Positions 1 through 8,936 of a stretch of DNA of 64,000 bases are shown in pieces. The stretch's first letter is position 1, and the number at the start of each line of letters is the position of its first letter. Origin of the DNA: Croceivirga sp. (GTDB taxonomy: Bacteria; Bacteroidota; Bacteroidia; Flavobacteriales; Flavobacteriaceae). The notes beneath the pieces are model-generated. The model did no database searches. It was not told the origin of the DNA and saw only the letters and a program-made list of their open reading frames with translations. The stretch lies in contig JANQSA010000001.1 in the NCBI GenBank assembly GCA_028284285.1, forward strand, positions 62,001 through 126,000, written 5' to 3'. Made by a program: the position numbers and the translations under genes.

Positions 1-819
1 AGGCCCCCACATGGTGGCCAGCCAGAAACCAAATAAAAAACCTTCTTTTTTGCGTAAATCGGTTTTCCAATACATCCAAAAGTACATGATAAGAAAAACG
101 ACGAAATATCCAAAAGCTTCATAAAGCTGCACGGGATGTCTGTGAGGAATAGCTTCTAATACCGAGGCAAATTCCGGGTTGTTTTCAATGGCTTTGTAGG
201 CAGCATTTGCCGTTTTTTCTTTGGTTATCTGTAGCGCCCTGTAGGCGGGCATGTCATCGGAATCACGGATAAATCGGGTGGCCAACGCAAATGAGCTCTC
301 CACTACTTTTCCGTTGATCTCCGAGTTAAAAAAGTTGCCCAAACGAACAAAAGCTCCCCCGATAGCACAGGTAATGGTTACTCTATCCAATAACCAAAGC
401 ACACTCATGTCCTTATTCTTCCTGGAAAACAAGTAGAGGCCAATGATGCCGGCAATTGCCGCTCCATGGCTGGCCAAACCGGTGAAACCAGTGAATTCAT
501 AGCCGTTGATTATCCCGAATAACGACCCCTCTGCGCTTTCCCTGATAGGAAGCAATATTTCAATGAGATGGTCCTTGTAATAGTCCCAATCATAGAAAAA
601 AACATGACCTAAACGGGCGCCAAGCATTATGGAGACCACACAATACACAAAGAGAGAATCTAATTTTTCCAAAGGTTTCCCTTCGTTCTTAAAGACGCGT
701 TTCATGATATACCAACCCAGGACAAAAGCCAGTATCCATAGCATGTTGTAGTATTTTATTTGTAATACGCCAAGCTTAAAAAGAGTGTCGTCCGGATTCC
801 AATTGAAGCCTAAAAACAT
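1..819 (-). CDS. lgt: Prolipoprotein diacylglyceryl transferase, 3' end cut by window
   Basis: Lgt transfers the diacylglyceryl group of phosphatidylglycerol to the lipobox cysteine of prolipoproteins in the inner membrane, the first step of lipoprotein maturation. The minus-strand frame opens at an ATG (817-819) and stays open to the window edge, giving 273 residues, so only a short C-terminal piece is missing. The family signature with the invariant Arg and Asn/Glu is visible as RLGNFFNSE, and several hydrophobic helices alternate with short loops. An HPVQLYEA segment near the C-terminus is also typical. It lies downstream of yidD and cysS but is separated from them by about 550 bp of repeat-like sequence, so it probably has its own promoter. 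The window codes for many lipoproteins that would be substrates. Confidence 0.95.
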   Translation of the reverse strand, partial: MFLGFNWNPDDTLFKLGVLQIKYYNMLWILAFVLGWYIMKRVFKNEGKPLEKLDSLFVYCVVSIMLGARLGHVFFYDWDYYKDHLIEILLPIRESAEGSLFGIINGYEFTGFTGLASHGAAIAGIIGLYLFSRKNKDMSVLWLLDRVTITCAIGGAFVRLGNFFNSEINGKVVESSFALATRFIRDSDDMPAYRALQITKEKTANAAYKAIENNPEFASVLEAIPHRHPVQLYEAFGYFVVFLIMYFWMYWKTDLRKKEGFLFGFWLATMWGP

Positions 820-1370
820 AGAGAGTTGGTTTTGCGGCTAAGATAAATAATAGATATAAGACCGCTTTGCTTTTAGACCTTAGTTTTTAGAGCATTGAGG
901 GGAAACCCTTGAAATTTGAGATTTGGAAATGGGAAATACGAAATGGAAGTGGGAATGACGAATAACGAATGTAGAAGTAAGGAGTACGAATTTGGTTCCG
1001 TCCCGATACATATCCCGAGCTATTGGAATTGTAAGGTAGAAGGTTAAAAGTTTAAGGTTCAAAGTTTAAGGTTGAAAGGTTTAGGGTTTAATGGTTAAGG
1101 TTCAAAAGTCATACGTCTTAGGTCATAAGTTACAGGTGGAAGAACGAATGACGAAATACGAAGTCGAAAGTGGGAAATAGGAAGGACGAATGACGAGGTG
1201 TGAAGGGTCTTGGTTCTATTTTCTTAGTTCTATATTCTAGATGAAAGGTTAAGGTTGAAAGGGGGAAGTACGAAGTGGGAAGTTAGAAGTGTGAAATGTG
1301 AAGTAGGAAAGATGAATTTCCTATTTCTAATTTCAGATTTCCCATTTGAATTTTGGAATTTGACTTTTCA
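820..1370. repeat. Intergenic field of degenerate A/G-rich word repeats
   Basis: No gene is supported here. The stretch consists of variations on short words such as GAATGACGAA, AAATACGAA, GAAGTGGGAA and AAGGTTAAGG, repeated with many substitutions and no fixed period, mainly between 900 and 1360. The last 50 bases carry the reverse-complement style (TTTCTAATTTCAG). Similar words recur before rpsT. It separates yidD from lgt. I see no coding pattern; the one short open frame here is made of the repeated words. Confidence 0.6.
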
Positions 1371-1595
1371 TTAAGGTACCGGGTCATAGCCGCTACCTCC
1401 CCAGGGATGACAACTAAAAATGCGTTTAATCGACAGCCAACCTCCCTTGAAGAGACCGTGTTTCCGAAGTGCTTCCAGGGTGTACTGGGAACAGGTGGGC
1501 TGATACCTGCAGGTAGCAGGGGTTAGGGGCGATATTAAATACTGATATCCCTTTACCAGAACAATAAACGGCGCAATGAGGATTTTTTTCAACAT
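1371..1595 (-). CDS. yidD: YidD, membrane protein insertion efficiency factor
   Basis: A 74-residue protein starting at the ATG 1593-1595; the frame extends upstream but family members begin at this [10 protein letters not shown] segment. YidD is a small peripheral inner-membrane protein thought to help YidC/Sec insertion. The sequence shows the family hallmarks: an N-terminal amphipathic/hydrophobic stretch, the [17 protein letters not shown] block with its conserved cysteines, then [20 protein letters not shown] and the terminal GGSGYDPVP. It follows cysS by 69 bp on the same strand and is probably in the folE-cysS transcript. Length and motifs match the family fully. Confidence 0.95.
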   Translation of the reverse strand: MLKKILIAPFIVLVKGYQYLISPLTPATCRYQPTCSQYTLEALRKHGLFKGGWLSIKRIFSCHPWGGSGYDPVP

Positions 1596-1664
1596 GCGAT
1601 ACCTTCTGTTTCCATTAGTTCTTTGACTTCCATCAAAGCGAAATACTACAGTTGCCAAACACAT

Positions 1665-3149
1665 TTAGTTGATAGTAAAGGTAGTGCCTTCTTTACTATC
1701 CTTTAATTGTATCCCCATAGCAATGAGTTCGTCCCGGATTTTATCCGAGGTTACAAAATCCTTATTGACACGGGCTTTATTTCTTAGGTCGATCAATAAG
1801 CGCAACACCCCTTCCAGGGTTTCAGAAGCACCATTTTCGCCGCTTGGTGCAGTTAGTCCTAGCACTAGAAAAACAAAGGTGCTGAGCGTATCTTGTAGCT
1901 CCTGTTTGTGTTCCTGGGTAATGGTTGCTTTTCCGTCGTTAATTAAGTTAATCTGCCTCACCGCTTCAAACAAATGTGCAATCAACACCGGAGTATTGAA
2001 ATCATCGTTCATGGCAGTATAGCACTGCTGTTTCCAGGTGGCTACATCAAAATCTGAAGTATTGGAAGTATCCAGTGAATCCAAAGATTTAAGGCCTTCC
2101 ATTAGTTTATGATAGCCCTTTTCGGATGCCTGTAAGGCACTATCGCTTAGATCCAGAATACTGGTATAATGGGCCTGCATCATAAAAAAACGCACCACAG
2201 AAGGGGAAAAGGGTTTGCTGAGAATAGTGTTCTCCCCACTAAAAATCTCGGCGGGATATATGTTATTGCCGGTAGATTTAGACATTTTTTTGCCATTGAG
2301 GGTCAACATATTAGCATGTAGCCAATAGTTTACCGGGGAGGTAGTATTGCAGGCTTCTGCTTGCGCTATCTCACATTCATGGTGTGGGAATTTCAGGTCC
2401 ATCCCACCACCGTGGATGTCAAATTGTTCGCCCAGATATTTCGTACTCATGGCGGTACATTCCAGGTGCCAACCGGGAAATCCGTCGCCCCAGGGAGACG
2501 GCCAGCGCATAATATGCTGCGGTTCTGCTTTTTTCCACAACGCAAAATCCTGGGGATTCTTTTTCTCCTCCTGGGCAGTGAGTTCCCGGGTACTGGCTAT
2601 CATATCTTCCAGTTTACGGCCACTGAGTTTCCCGTAGTCATGGGAGGCATTGAATTTGATAACATCAAAATAGACGGAACCGTTTTTTTCATAGGCGTAT
2701 CCCTGAGCGATGATCTTTTGGATAATTTCGATCTGCTCTATGATATGGCCTGTGGCAGTAGGTTCTATACTCGGCGGAAGTAGATTAAACTTTTGCAGGG
2801 TTTCATGGAAGTCTACGGTATAGCGCTGCACCACTTCCATGGGTTCTAACTGCTCCAGTTTTGCTTTTTTGGCAATTTTATCCTCCCCGTCATCCGCGTC
2901 ATTTTCCAAATGGCCCGCATCTGTAATATTTCTTACATAGCGCACTTTATATCCCAGATGCTTTAGGTATCTGAATATCATGTCAAAGGACATGAAGGTA
3001 CGGCAGTTCCCTAAATGTACATTGCTGTATACCGTTGGGCCGCATACATACATTCCTACATAGCCCTCTTTTAAAGGGACAAAAACTTCTTTTTTACCGG
3101 AAAGCGAATTGGTTACCTTTAATTGCTGCTGTTGGAACAATTGCGTCAA
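1665..3149 (-). CDS. cysS: Cysteine--tRNA ligase
   Basis: A class I aminoacyl-tRNA synthetase of 494 residues that charges tRNA-Cys. The ATP-binding HIGH motif appears as HLGN shortly after the conserved [10 protein letters not shown] block, and KMSKS is intact (KMSKSTGNN). Zinc ligands are visible as the Cys of the CGPTVY block, the Cys in [10 protein letters not shown], and the HHECE segment. A C-terminal helical domain follows. The start is inferred as TTG (3147-3149), overlapping the folE stop codon by four bases; no ATG precedes the catalytic core, and the N-terminus reads like relatives ([12 protein letters not shown]). Translational coupling to folE is likely. Confidence 0.96.
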   Translation of the reverse strand: MTQLFQQQQLKVTNSLSGKKEVFVPLKEGYVGMYVCGPTVYSNVHLGNCRTFMSFDMIFRYLKHLGYKVRYVRNITDAGHLENDADDGEDKIAKKAKLEQLEPMEVVQRYTVDFHETLQKFNLLPPSIEPTATGHIIEQIEIIQKIIAQGYAYEKNGSVYFDVIKFNASHDYGKLSGRKLEDMIASTRELTAQEEKKNPQDFALWKKAEPQHIMRWPSPWGDGFPGWHLECTAMSTKYLGEQFDIHGGGMDLKFPHHECEIAQAEACNTTSPVNYWLHANMLTLNGKKMSKSTGNNIYPAEIFSGENTILSKPFSPSVVRFFMMQAHYTSILDLSDSALQASEKGYHKLMEGLKSLDSLDTSNTSDFDVATWKQQCYTAMNDDFNTPVLIAHLFEAVRQINLINDGKATITQEHKQELQDTLSTFVFLVLGLTAPSGENGASETLEGVLRLLIDLRNKARVNKDFVTSDKIRDELIAMGIQLKDSKEGTTFTIN

Positions 3150-3826
3150 AACTCCGTATCTAAGTTGATGTAATCTAAAAACTCCCTTCTCACTGCTTCT
3201 TCCCGAAATCTTCCCCCATATTCTGCAGTGACCGTACTACTTTCAATATCCCGAATACCCCTGGAGTTCACACAAAGATGCTTTGCATCAATAACACAGG
3301 CTACATCCTGGGTGTCTAAAACGCGCTGTAATTCCTTTACAATCTGAATGTTCAAACGCTCTTGCACCTGAGGCCTTTTGGCATAGTAGTCCACAATACG
3401 GTTCATTTTGGAAAGCCCAACTACCGTTCCGTTAGAGATGTAGGCCACATGGGCCTTGCCTACAATGGGGAGTAAATGATGCTCACAGGTAGAATACAAG
3501 GTAATGTTTTTCTCTACCAGCATTTCCCCGTATTTGTATTTGTTTTTGAAAGTGGAAGAGTTAGGTTTCCTTTCAGGATGTAAACCGCCAAAAAGCTCTT
3601 TAACATACATTTTGGCCACCCGTTTTGGAGTCCCTTTTAGGCTATCGTCTTCCAAATCCAAACCCAGAGTCAACATAATTTCACGTACGTTCTTTTGTAT
3701 ACGGTCTATTTTTTCGTTATCGTCCAGGATAAAGGCGTCTTCACGCATAGGGGTTTCTTCCGCTGAACCAATATGGTTATTGCCGCGTTCCTCGTACTGC
3801 TCTTCCAAAGTTTGTTCCAGTTTCAT
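3146..3826 (-). CDS. folE: GTP cyclohydrolase I
   Basis: FolE converts GTP to 7,8-dihydroneopterin triphosphate, the entry step of folate/pterin synthesis. The 226-residue protein has the zinc site in TCEHHLLPI and the following GKAHVAYI, and the distal ligand Cys in [11 protein letters not shown], all typical of the type I enzyme. The first 30 residues are a variable polar extension. It overlaps cysS by four bases. Another folate gene, folP, is present at 24 kb but is not linked to it. Transcription reads away from the T9SS gene that starts at 3960. Confidence 0.96.
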   Translation of the reverse strand: MKLEQTLEEQYEERGNNHIGSAEETPMREDAFILDDNEKIDRIQKNVREIMLTLGLDLEDDSLKGTPKRVAKMYVKELFGGLHPERKPNSSTFKNKYKYGEMLVEKNITLYSTCEHHLLPIVGKAHVAYISNGTVVGLSKMNRIVDYYAKRPQVQERLNIQIVKELQRVLDTQDVACVIDAKHLCVNSRGIRDIESSTVTAEYGGRFREEAVRREFLDYINLDTEF

Positions 3827-3959
3827 TATTACCCGATAAGGCGAACAAAGATATACATTAATGCCTTATTTAACCGCTATATACGGCAGTTTGACAACAT
3901 AAATTATTGTTAAGTAAAAAGGGGAAGTATTTTTATATCCTCCAAATTTCGAACCACTT

Positions 3960-5765
3960 ATGCGCAGGACGGATACCCTTTTTGTGATGCTTTTGCTAAT
4001 GGGTAATGCCTTACTTTTTGCCCAAGTGTCTTCTGATTGTTCCACAGCGGTGCCTATCTGTAATAATACGCCGGTAAACGGTGGAACGGACGGATATGGA
4101 AGTAACGATTTTAACGGATCATCATCCAGTGGTTGTTTGGAACAAACACTTTCCGGATTTATAGAGTCCAATTCTGCATGGTATAGATTTCGGACCAATG
4201 CGACAGGCCAACTGGGGTTTAATATTGGTCATGACCCTTCTGAAGATTGGGACTTCGCACTTTATCAATCCTATGACTGCAATACTCTTGGGGAACCGGT
4301 TCGGTGTAATTTTTTTGATAATAGTGACGGGAATTCCTTTGTTGGGGTAGGGGAAGATCCTATGGGGCAATCCAATTCTGTACAATATGAGGACTGGTTG
4401 TTTGTAGAACCCGGACAAGAGTATTACTTATTGATTAACAATTTTAGTGCTGTTAACTCCGGATTTTCCATTCAGTTTTCCGGGCAGGTATTTGAAGACT
4501 TTCCCCATTCAGCCCTGGATTGTTCCATTGTGAACAATCTGCTGGGGTCTCCTGTTGCTGCTTGCAGTAATGAAACCGTAACGCTGGATGCCACTACGAC
4601 AGGGGCGGTTAACTATACCTGGTACGAAAATACGGGTTTTGGCTTTCAGGAAATTAACGGCGCAACAGCATCTACCTTTACCGTAATGTACAATGCTACC
4701 TATAGAGTTCGTGTTAGTACTCCGGATACCACTATACTAAGTGAAGTGCAGGTAGCCTTCACACCGGCACCTTCTTCACTACCCTTGCAAGACACTGTTT
4801 TTTGTTATTCCCCCGATATGGTCTTTGATTTATCACAAAGGGATTCGGAGGTTCTTGGGGGTCAGGCTACCAATGATTTTCTGGTAAGCTACCATCTTTC
4901 CCAGGCCGATGCCGATGCCGGAAGTAATCCCATTCCAAAGGCATATGCTGTGTCTCCCGGTAATCAAACGCTTTACGTTAGAGTAACCGCTGTTCAAAAT
5001 TCCAGGTGTTATGATGCTACTCAGAGCTTTGAATTACATGCAGTGGAAATACCGGATCTAACATTTGAAACGCTGGTGACACTATGTGAGGATGCTCAAA
5101 GTGCTTTGATCGGATCAACAACATCTCATCCTGATTACTCGTATTCCTGGGATACCGGTGCCACCACTCCTAATATTACGGTAAACCAGGAGGGGAGCTA
5201 TACCCTAACAGTGACCCGTATGTTTGGCGGAGAAAGCTGTACCGTATCAAGGACAGTTAGCGTGATAACATCTGTACTGCCTCAAATAACCGAGATCCAG
5301 GTAGATGATCTCCGGACGAACAATCAGATAGCGGTAGTGACCGATGTTGTCGGGGAATTTGAATATAGTTTGGACAATGGTCCTTTCCAATCCAATCCTG
5401 TTTTTACCGGGGTACTTCCGGGAACGTATATGCTCACCATGAGAGACCGTAATGGTTGTGGCGAGATAAGAGAAGAAATAGTGGTGGTTGGTTTTTTAAG
5501 CCATTTTTCTCCAAATGGCGATGGTTTTAACGAAAACTGGCATATTGAAGGACTGTCTTATTTGGAAGATCCTGTTGTGACGATTTATGACCGTTATGGA
5601 AAACTGTTACGGCAACTCCAGGCTTCCAGTGGGGGTTGGGATGGTACCTACAACGGACAGCCAGTACCCGCCACAGATTATTGGTTTAAGCTATCCTATA
5701 GAAACTCCTCAGGTAACCGGGTTTACGCTCGGTATCTACAAAATCATTTTTCACTTCGGAGATAG
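3960..5765 (+). CDS. Secreted protein with T9SS type B sorting domain (gliding-associated C-terminal domain)
   Basis: A 601-residue secreted protein. An N-terminal signal peptide (about 1-22, ending LLFAQ) leads to a Cys-containing beta-sandwich-like region that includes AWYRFRTNATGQLGF and DWDFALYQ. Ig/PKD-like regions follow (about 190-470). The last ~90 residues form the type B sorting domain: FSPNGDGFNE, then VTIYDRYGKLL, GGWDGTYNG, DYWFKL and a terminal HFSLRR. That domain targets proteins across the outer membrane by the type IX secretion system. Function beyond surface display or secretion cannot be assigned. The next gene is a shorter paralogue with the same N- and C-terminal domains. 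Confidence 0.88.
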   Translation: MRRTDTLFVMLLLMGNALLFAQVSSDCSTAVPICNNTPVNGGTDGYGSNDFNGSSSSGCLEQTLSGFIESNSAWYRFRTNATGQLGFNIGHDPSEDWDFALYQSYDCNTLGEPVRCNFFDNSDGNSFVGVGEDPMGQSNSVQYEDWLFVEPGQEYYLLINNFSAVNSGFSIQFSGQVFEDFPHSALDCSIVNNLLGSPVAACSNETVTLDATTTGAVNYTWYENTGFGFQEINGATASTFTVMYNATYRVRVSTPDTTILSEVQVAFTPAPSSLPLQDTVFCYSPDMVFDLSQRDSEVLGGQATNDFLVSYHLSQADADAGSNPIPKAYAVSPGNQTLYVRVTAVQNSRCYDATQSFELHAVEIPDLTFETLVTLCEDAQSALIGSTTSHPDYSYSWDTGATTPNITVNQEGSYTLTVTRMFGGESCTVSRTVSVITSVLPQITEIQVDDLRTNNQIAVVTDVVGEFEYSLDNGPFQSNPVFTGVLPGTYMLTMRDRNGCGEIREEIVVVGFLSHFSPNGDGFNENWHIEGLSYLEDPVVTIYDRYGKLLRQLQASSGGWDGTYNGQPVPATDYWFKLSYRNSSGNRVYARYLQNHFSLRR

Positions 5766-5891
5766 CGAAAGATAGCGGAAGACCCCCCTACCGTTCGTCG
5801 AATTCTTATTTTTTTTCCTTTGCATTATACTAAATACCGGTTTGGAACAGTTATAGGGATGTTGATTACGATAAGCATAGCCCCAAACCTT

Positions 5892-7343
5892 ATGCGAACA
5901 CTATTTTGTGCTATTTTCTGTTGTCTGTTCTTTTTAACTATCACTGTAGAAGCACAGAACTCCCCGGATTGTAGAACGGCTATCCCCGTATGTGCGGATG
6001 CCCCTATAGAAGGTGTCACAGATGGCAGTGGTGTCATAGACGATTTTGATCCGGATGTTATCCGTCAAACCGGTTGCCTGGAAAAAGGAAGCGTAATTTC
6101 TGCCAATATTGAGAATAACACGGCATGGTATGTCTTCAGAGCAGGTACCAGTGGACAGATAGGTTTTGACATTGAAGCCTTACCTGTTACACCGGGAGCG
6201 CCGGTTACTGCGGAATATGACTTTGCACTTTACGGACCCTTTGACCAAACTTCAGGGGAAAATTTCTGTGGCAATATTGGAAATGGCGGGGCACAGCCTA
6301 TACGCTGTAATTATGAGGTGAACGACACTAATTTTACGGGATTAGGGGTGAATCCCGAAAATGGACAGGTAGGAGCGCCCAATGTAACCGGAAGCCAAAA
6401 CACCTATGACGAATTCATAGATGTGATAGCGGGAGAAGTGTATTATTTGCTGATCAACAATTTCAACACGAATTTCGACGGCAACCCGGAGAACTTTATA
6501 CTCAACTTTACCGGTAACTCCGTGGATGCGAACCAGGATACCGCCCTGGATTGTACGTTACGAGATGAGTTTTTGGGTTTTGATATTATTGCTTGCGAAG
6601 GGGACCCTGACATTATCCTAAGTGCATTGAACTCTCCGGCGGGCCCCAATATTGCCAATATCACATGGTCAGTTGATTATGAGGATGACGGAACTATTGA
6701 TGACGTTCTGGCTACGGGCGCAGGCGAAACCGAGTTTACAGTAACCAGCCCTAACTCCGGGAGATATTTTGTATCTATTGAAACCACCTTTGGTGAAATT
6801 ATATCGGATGATATCCTAATTACCTTTTTTGGAGTTCCGGAGTTGGATGAGGTGATTATTGTAGATGATTTCCTGAATAGCGACCAAACGGATCCTTACA
6901 ATGTGGAGATCGTGACTCTGGGTGACGGGGATTATGAATATGCACTAAATGGCGGGGAGTTTCAGGATGATCCTGTTTTTCTGGATGTTCCTCCTGGTAT
7001 AAATACGGTAGTCATTAATGATAAAAACGGGTGTGGAACAACAGAACCTCTGGAATTTTTGGTAGTGGGATATCCCAAGTTTTTTACCCCGAATGGAGAT
7101 GGTATCCATGATCTATGGCAGGTTTTGGGTATAGAAGCACTGCAGGAACCCACTATCTTCATCTTTGATCGGTTTGGTAAACTGATCAAACAGTTAAATC
7201 AGGATTCCACAGGCTGGGATGGTACCTATAACGGAAGGGATTTACCCTCTTCGGATTATTGGTTCAAACTGGATTACGGCAGAGATCAGGAAGGCGTTGT
7301 TGTAGCCCGTACGGTGAGACGGCACTTTTCTCTGGTGCGATAA
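5892..7343 (+). CDS. Second T9SS type B sorting-domain protein, paralogue of the preceding gene
   Basis: A 483-residue paralogue of the upstream gene. I chose the ATG at 5892 (MRTLFCAIF, a clear signal peptide ending VEAQ). The open frame reaches back to a TTG at 5820, but that region carries a promoter-like TTCCTTTG and does not look coding. The N-terminal domain shares the pattern DCRTAIPVC, AWYVFRAGTSGQIGFDI and a YDFALYGPF block. The C-terminal FTPNGDGIHD, FDRFGKLIKQL, GWDGTYNGRDL and HFSLVR form the type B T9SS sorting domain. The centre is shorter than in its neighbour, with one Ig-like segment. Likely surface-exposed or secreted; substrate unknown. Confidence 0.87.
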   Translation: MRTLFCAIFCCLFFLTITVEAQNSPDCRTAIPVCADAPIEGVTDGSGVIDDFDPDVIRQTGCLEKGSVISANIENNTAWYVFRAGTSGQIGFDIEALPVTPGAPVTAEYDFALYGPFDQTSGENFCGNIGNGGAQPIRCNYEVNDTNFTGLGVNPENGQVGAPNVTGSQNTYDEFIDVIAGEVYYLLINNFNTNFDGNPENFILNFTGNSVDANQDTALDCTLRDEFLGFDIIACEGDPDIILSALNSPAGPNIANITWSVDYEDDGTIDDVLATGAGETEFTVTSPNSGRYFVSIETTFGEIISDDILITFFGVPELDEVIIVDDFLNSDQTDPYNVEIVTLGDGDYEYALNGGEFQDDPVFLDVPPGINTVVINDKNGCGTTEPLEFLVVGYPKFFTPNGDGIHDLWQVLGIEALQEPTIFIFDRFGKLIKQLNQDSTGWDGTYNGRDLPSSDYWFKLDYGRDQEGVVVARTVRRHFSLVR

Positions 7344-7352
7344 AGCAAAAAA

Positions 7353-7380
7353 GGTCAGGAATATTTTTTCTCCCTGACCC
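7353..7380. terminator. Bidirectional hairpin terminator between convergent genes
   Basis: GGTCAGG (7353-7359) pairs with CCTGACC (7373-7379) around a T-rich loop. The minus-strand arm is followed by six T residues, and the plus-strand arm by a shorter T-rich run. It lies between the convergent T9SS gene and the FadL-like gene and can serve both. Confidence 0.8.
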
Positions 7381-7401
7381 TTTCATTTTGTTTCTTTTTT
7401 C

Positions 7402-8904
7402 CTAGAACTTTAAGGTATACGATAGTACGATATTGGTATTCACCCGGTTCACCATGGCACTATTGCTGGCACCGGAAGTAAAAAATAACTCATTTACATC
7501 CTGGTCTGTGCGGCTAAAGGCAGCATCTAATCGACTCCCGCCAAAATCAAAGCCAATCCCTGCAGAATAGCCCTCCAAATCGCCCATCATGTCTTCATTC
7601 TCATAAGGACTTTCCTCAATACGGTAACCGCCTCTTAGGCTCACGCGTTCAATTCTGAATTCGCCCCCAAAGCGATAGGAATTTACAACACCCAACTGAT
7701 TGGCGATAAGATCATTGGTTTGTGCAAAACTGGGATCTGTAGTGGGACGTAGCTCTGCTTCGGAAAAATCCTGATACCCGTAATCAAAACTTAACAGGCC
7801 GTCTTTTCCAAATACCAACGCAGCGCTACCGGTAACTTTTGCCGGGGTCTGGATACGATATTCTTCAAATAAATTAACAATATTAAAATCTATGAAGTTA
7901 ATATCATCATCTGCCAGGGTTGAATTTATCCGTTGTGAAGTATCATCGGTTAAACGATACCACGTGGGGGACTGGTAGCTACCCCCTATGCGTATGCTTT
8001 CATTGAGTTTGGCAATTGCCCCTACACTAAAGGAAAAGCCTTCTCCCTGGGTGCGTAAAAAATTGTCGAATGTCGCAAATTCAATAGGAGAATCCGCGTT
8101 ATACCCATCTTCATCCAAAAGGGTAAGCTGTTCGAAAAGTACAGAATGAAAATTAAGAGAAGCCCCCAAATGTAAACTGTTTTGATATTGACCTGAAAAG
8201 TTAACCGTAAATTTACTGTTATACCCATTATTGGTTTGACGGTATCTTTGGTTCACATCGGAATACAACGCATTGGAGACATACGAGGTTCCCGCTTCAT
8301 CCATTTCGTCGGCAGGATTAATTATACCACCAAAATATCCTAAAAAGGCCTGTTGATTCCCGAAGCCTTGTTCAGCGCCTACTCTTAAATATCCTTCTTC
8401 CACAAACTCGTTTTGTCCCAAAAGCAGATTTCCAAAAGGCACGCCTTGCGCAAATTCCAGGAAATATTGATCAATACCCTCAGTAGTGTTACCGGTAGCT
8501 ACAAATTCATTGTCAAAGTTTTCCACCATATCATAATTGATGGCCAGGGCAAGCTTTTTCCACGCCGAGGTATTGGATTTAAATACAAATACTCCTCCGG
8601 CCTGAGTGAACTCAATATCATTTAATTCTGTGGTTTGCATACCATTACCGTAAAACGCATCATTATCTCTGTTGTAGTTGGCTGCGGTGACGGTAAATTG
8701 ACTGTAATTAAATACGGACGAACCTGCAGGGTTTACATTTAAGGAAGAAAGATCTCCACCCAGGGCGCCAAAAGCGCCTCCCATGGCCTGAAAACGTGCT
8801 GTACCTTGAGACTCCTGGATGCTGAATCGCAGTACATCATTAATGTTTTGGGCGGTACTCACTAGGCAAGACAGTCCCATGATGAGTATGGTTAAACTTC
8901 TCAT
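7402..8904 (-). CDS. Outer membrane beta-barrel protein, OmpP1/FadL/TodX-like
   Basis: A 500-residue outer membrane protein with a signal peptide (1-18, ending STAQ). The mature N-terminus (VLRFSIQESQGTARFQAMGGAFGALGGDLSSLNVNPAG in outline) carries the pattern of FadL-family barrels, in which an N-terminal hatch with the NPAG motif precedes a 14-strand barrel. Alternating amphipathic strands run to the end, and the final residues (LSYTLKF) fit a BamA-recognised C-terminal strand. FadL proteins carry hydrophobic compounds across the outer membrane; the substrate here is unknown. It is co-oriented with, and 32 bp downstream of, the Gly/Trp-rich lipoprotein, so the two are probably co-transcribed. 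Confidence 0.8.
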   Translation of the reverse strand: MRSLTILIMGLSCLVSTAQNINDVLRFSIQESQGTARFQAMGGAFGALGGDLSSLNVNPAGSSVFNYSQFTVTAANYNRDNDAFYGNGMQTTELNDIEFTQAGGVFVFKSNTSAWKKLALAINYDMVENFDNEFVATGNTTEGIDQYFLEFAQGVPFGNLLLGQNEFVEEGYLRVGAEQGFGNQQAFLGYFGGIINPADEMDEAGTSYVSNALYSDVNQRYRQTNNGYNSKFTVNFSGQYQNSLHLGASLNFHSVLFEQLTLLDEDGYNADSPIEFATFDNFLRTQGEGFSFSVGAIAKLNESIRIGGSYQSPTWYRLTDDTSQRINSTLADDDINFIDFNIVNLFEEYRIQTPAKVTGSAALVFGKDGLLSFDYGYQDFSEAELRPTTDPSFAQTNDLIANQLGVVNSYRFGGEFRIERVSLRGGYRIEESPYENEDMMGDLEGYSAGIGFDFGGSRLDAAFSRTDQDVNELFFTSGASNSAMVNRVNTNIVLSYTLKF

Positions 8905-8936
8905 AGCTACTATTTTTTTGTTATTGAACTTGGATT

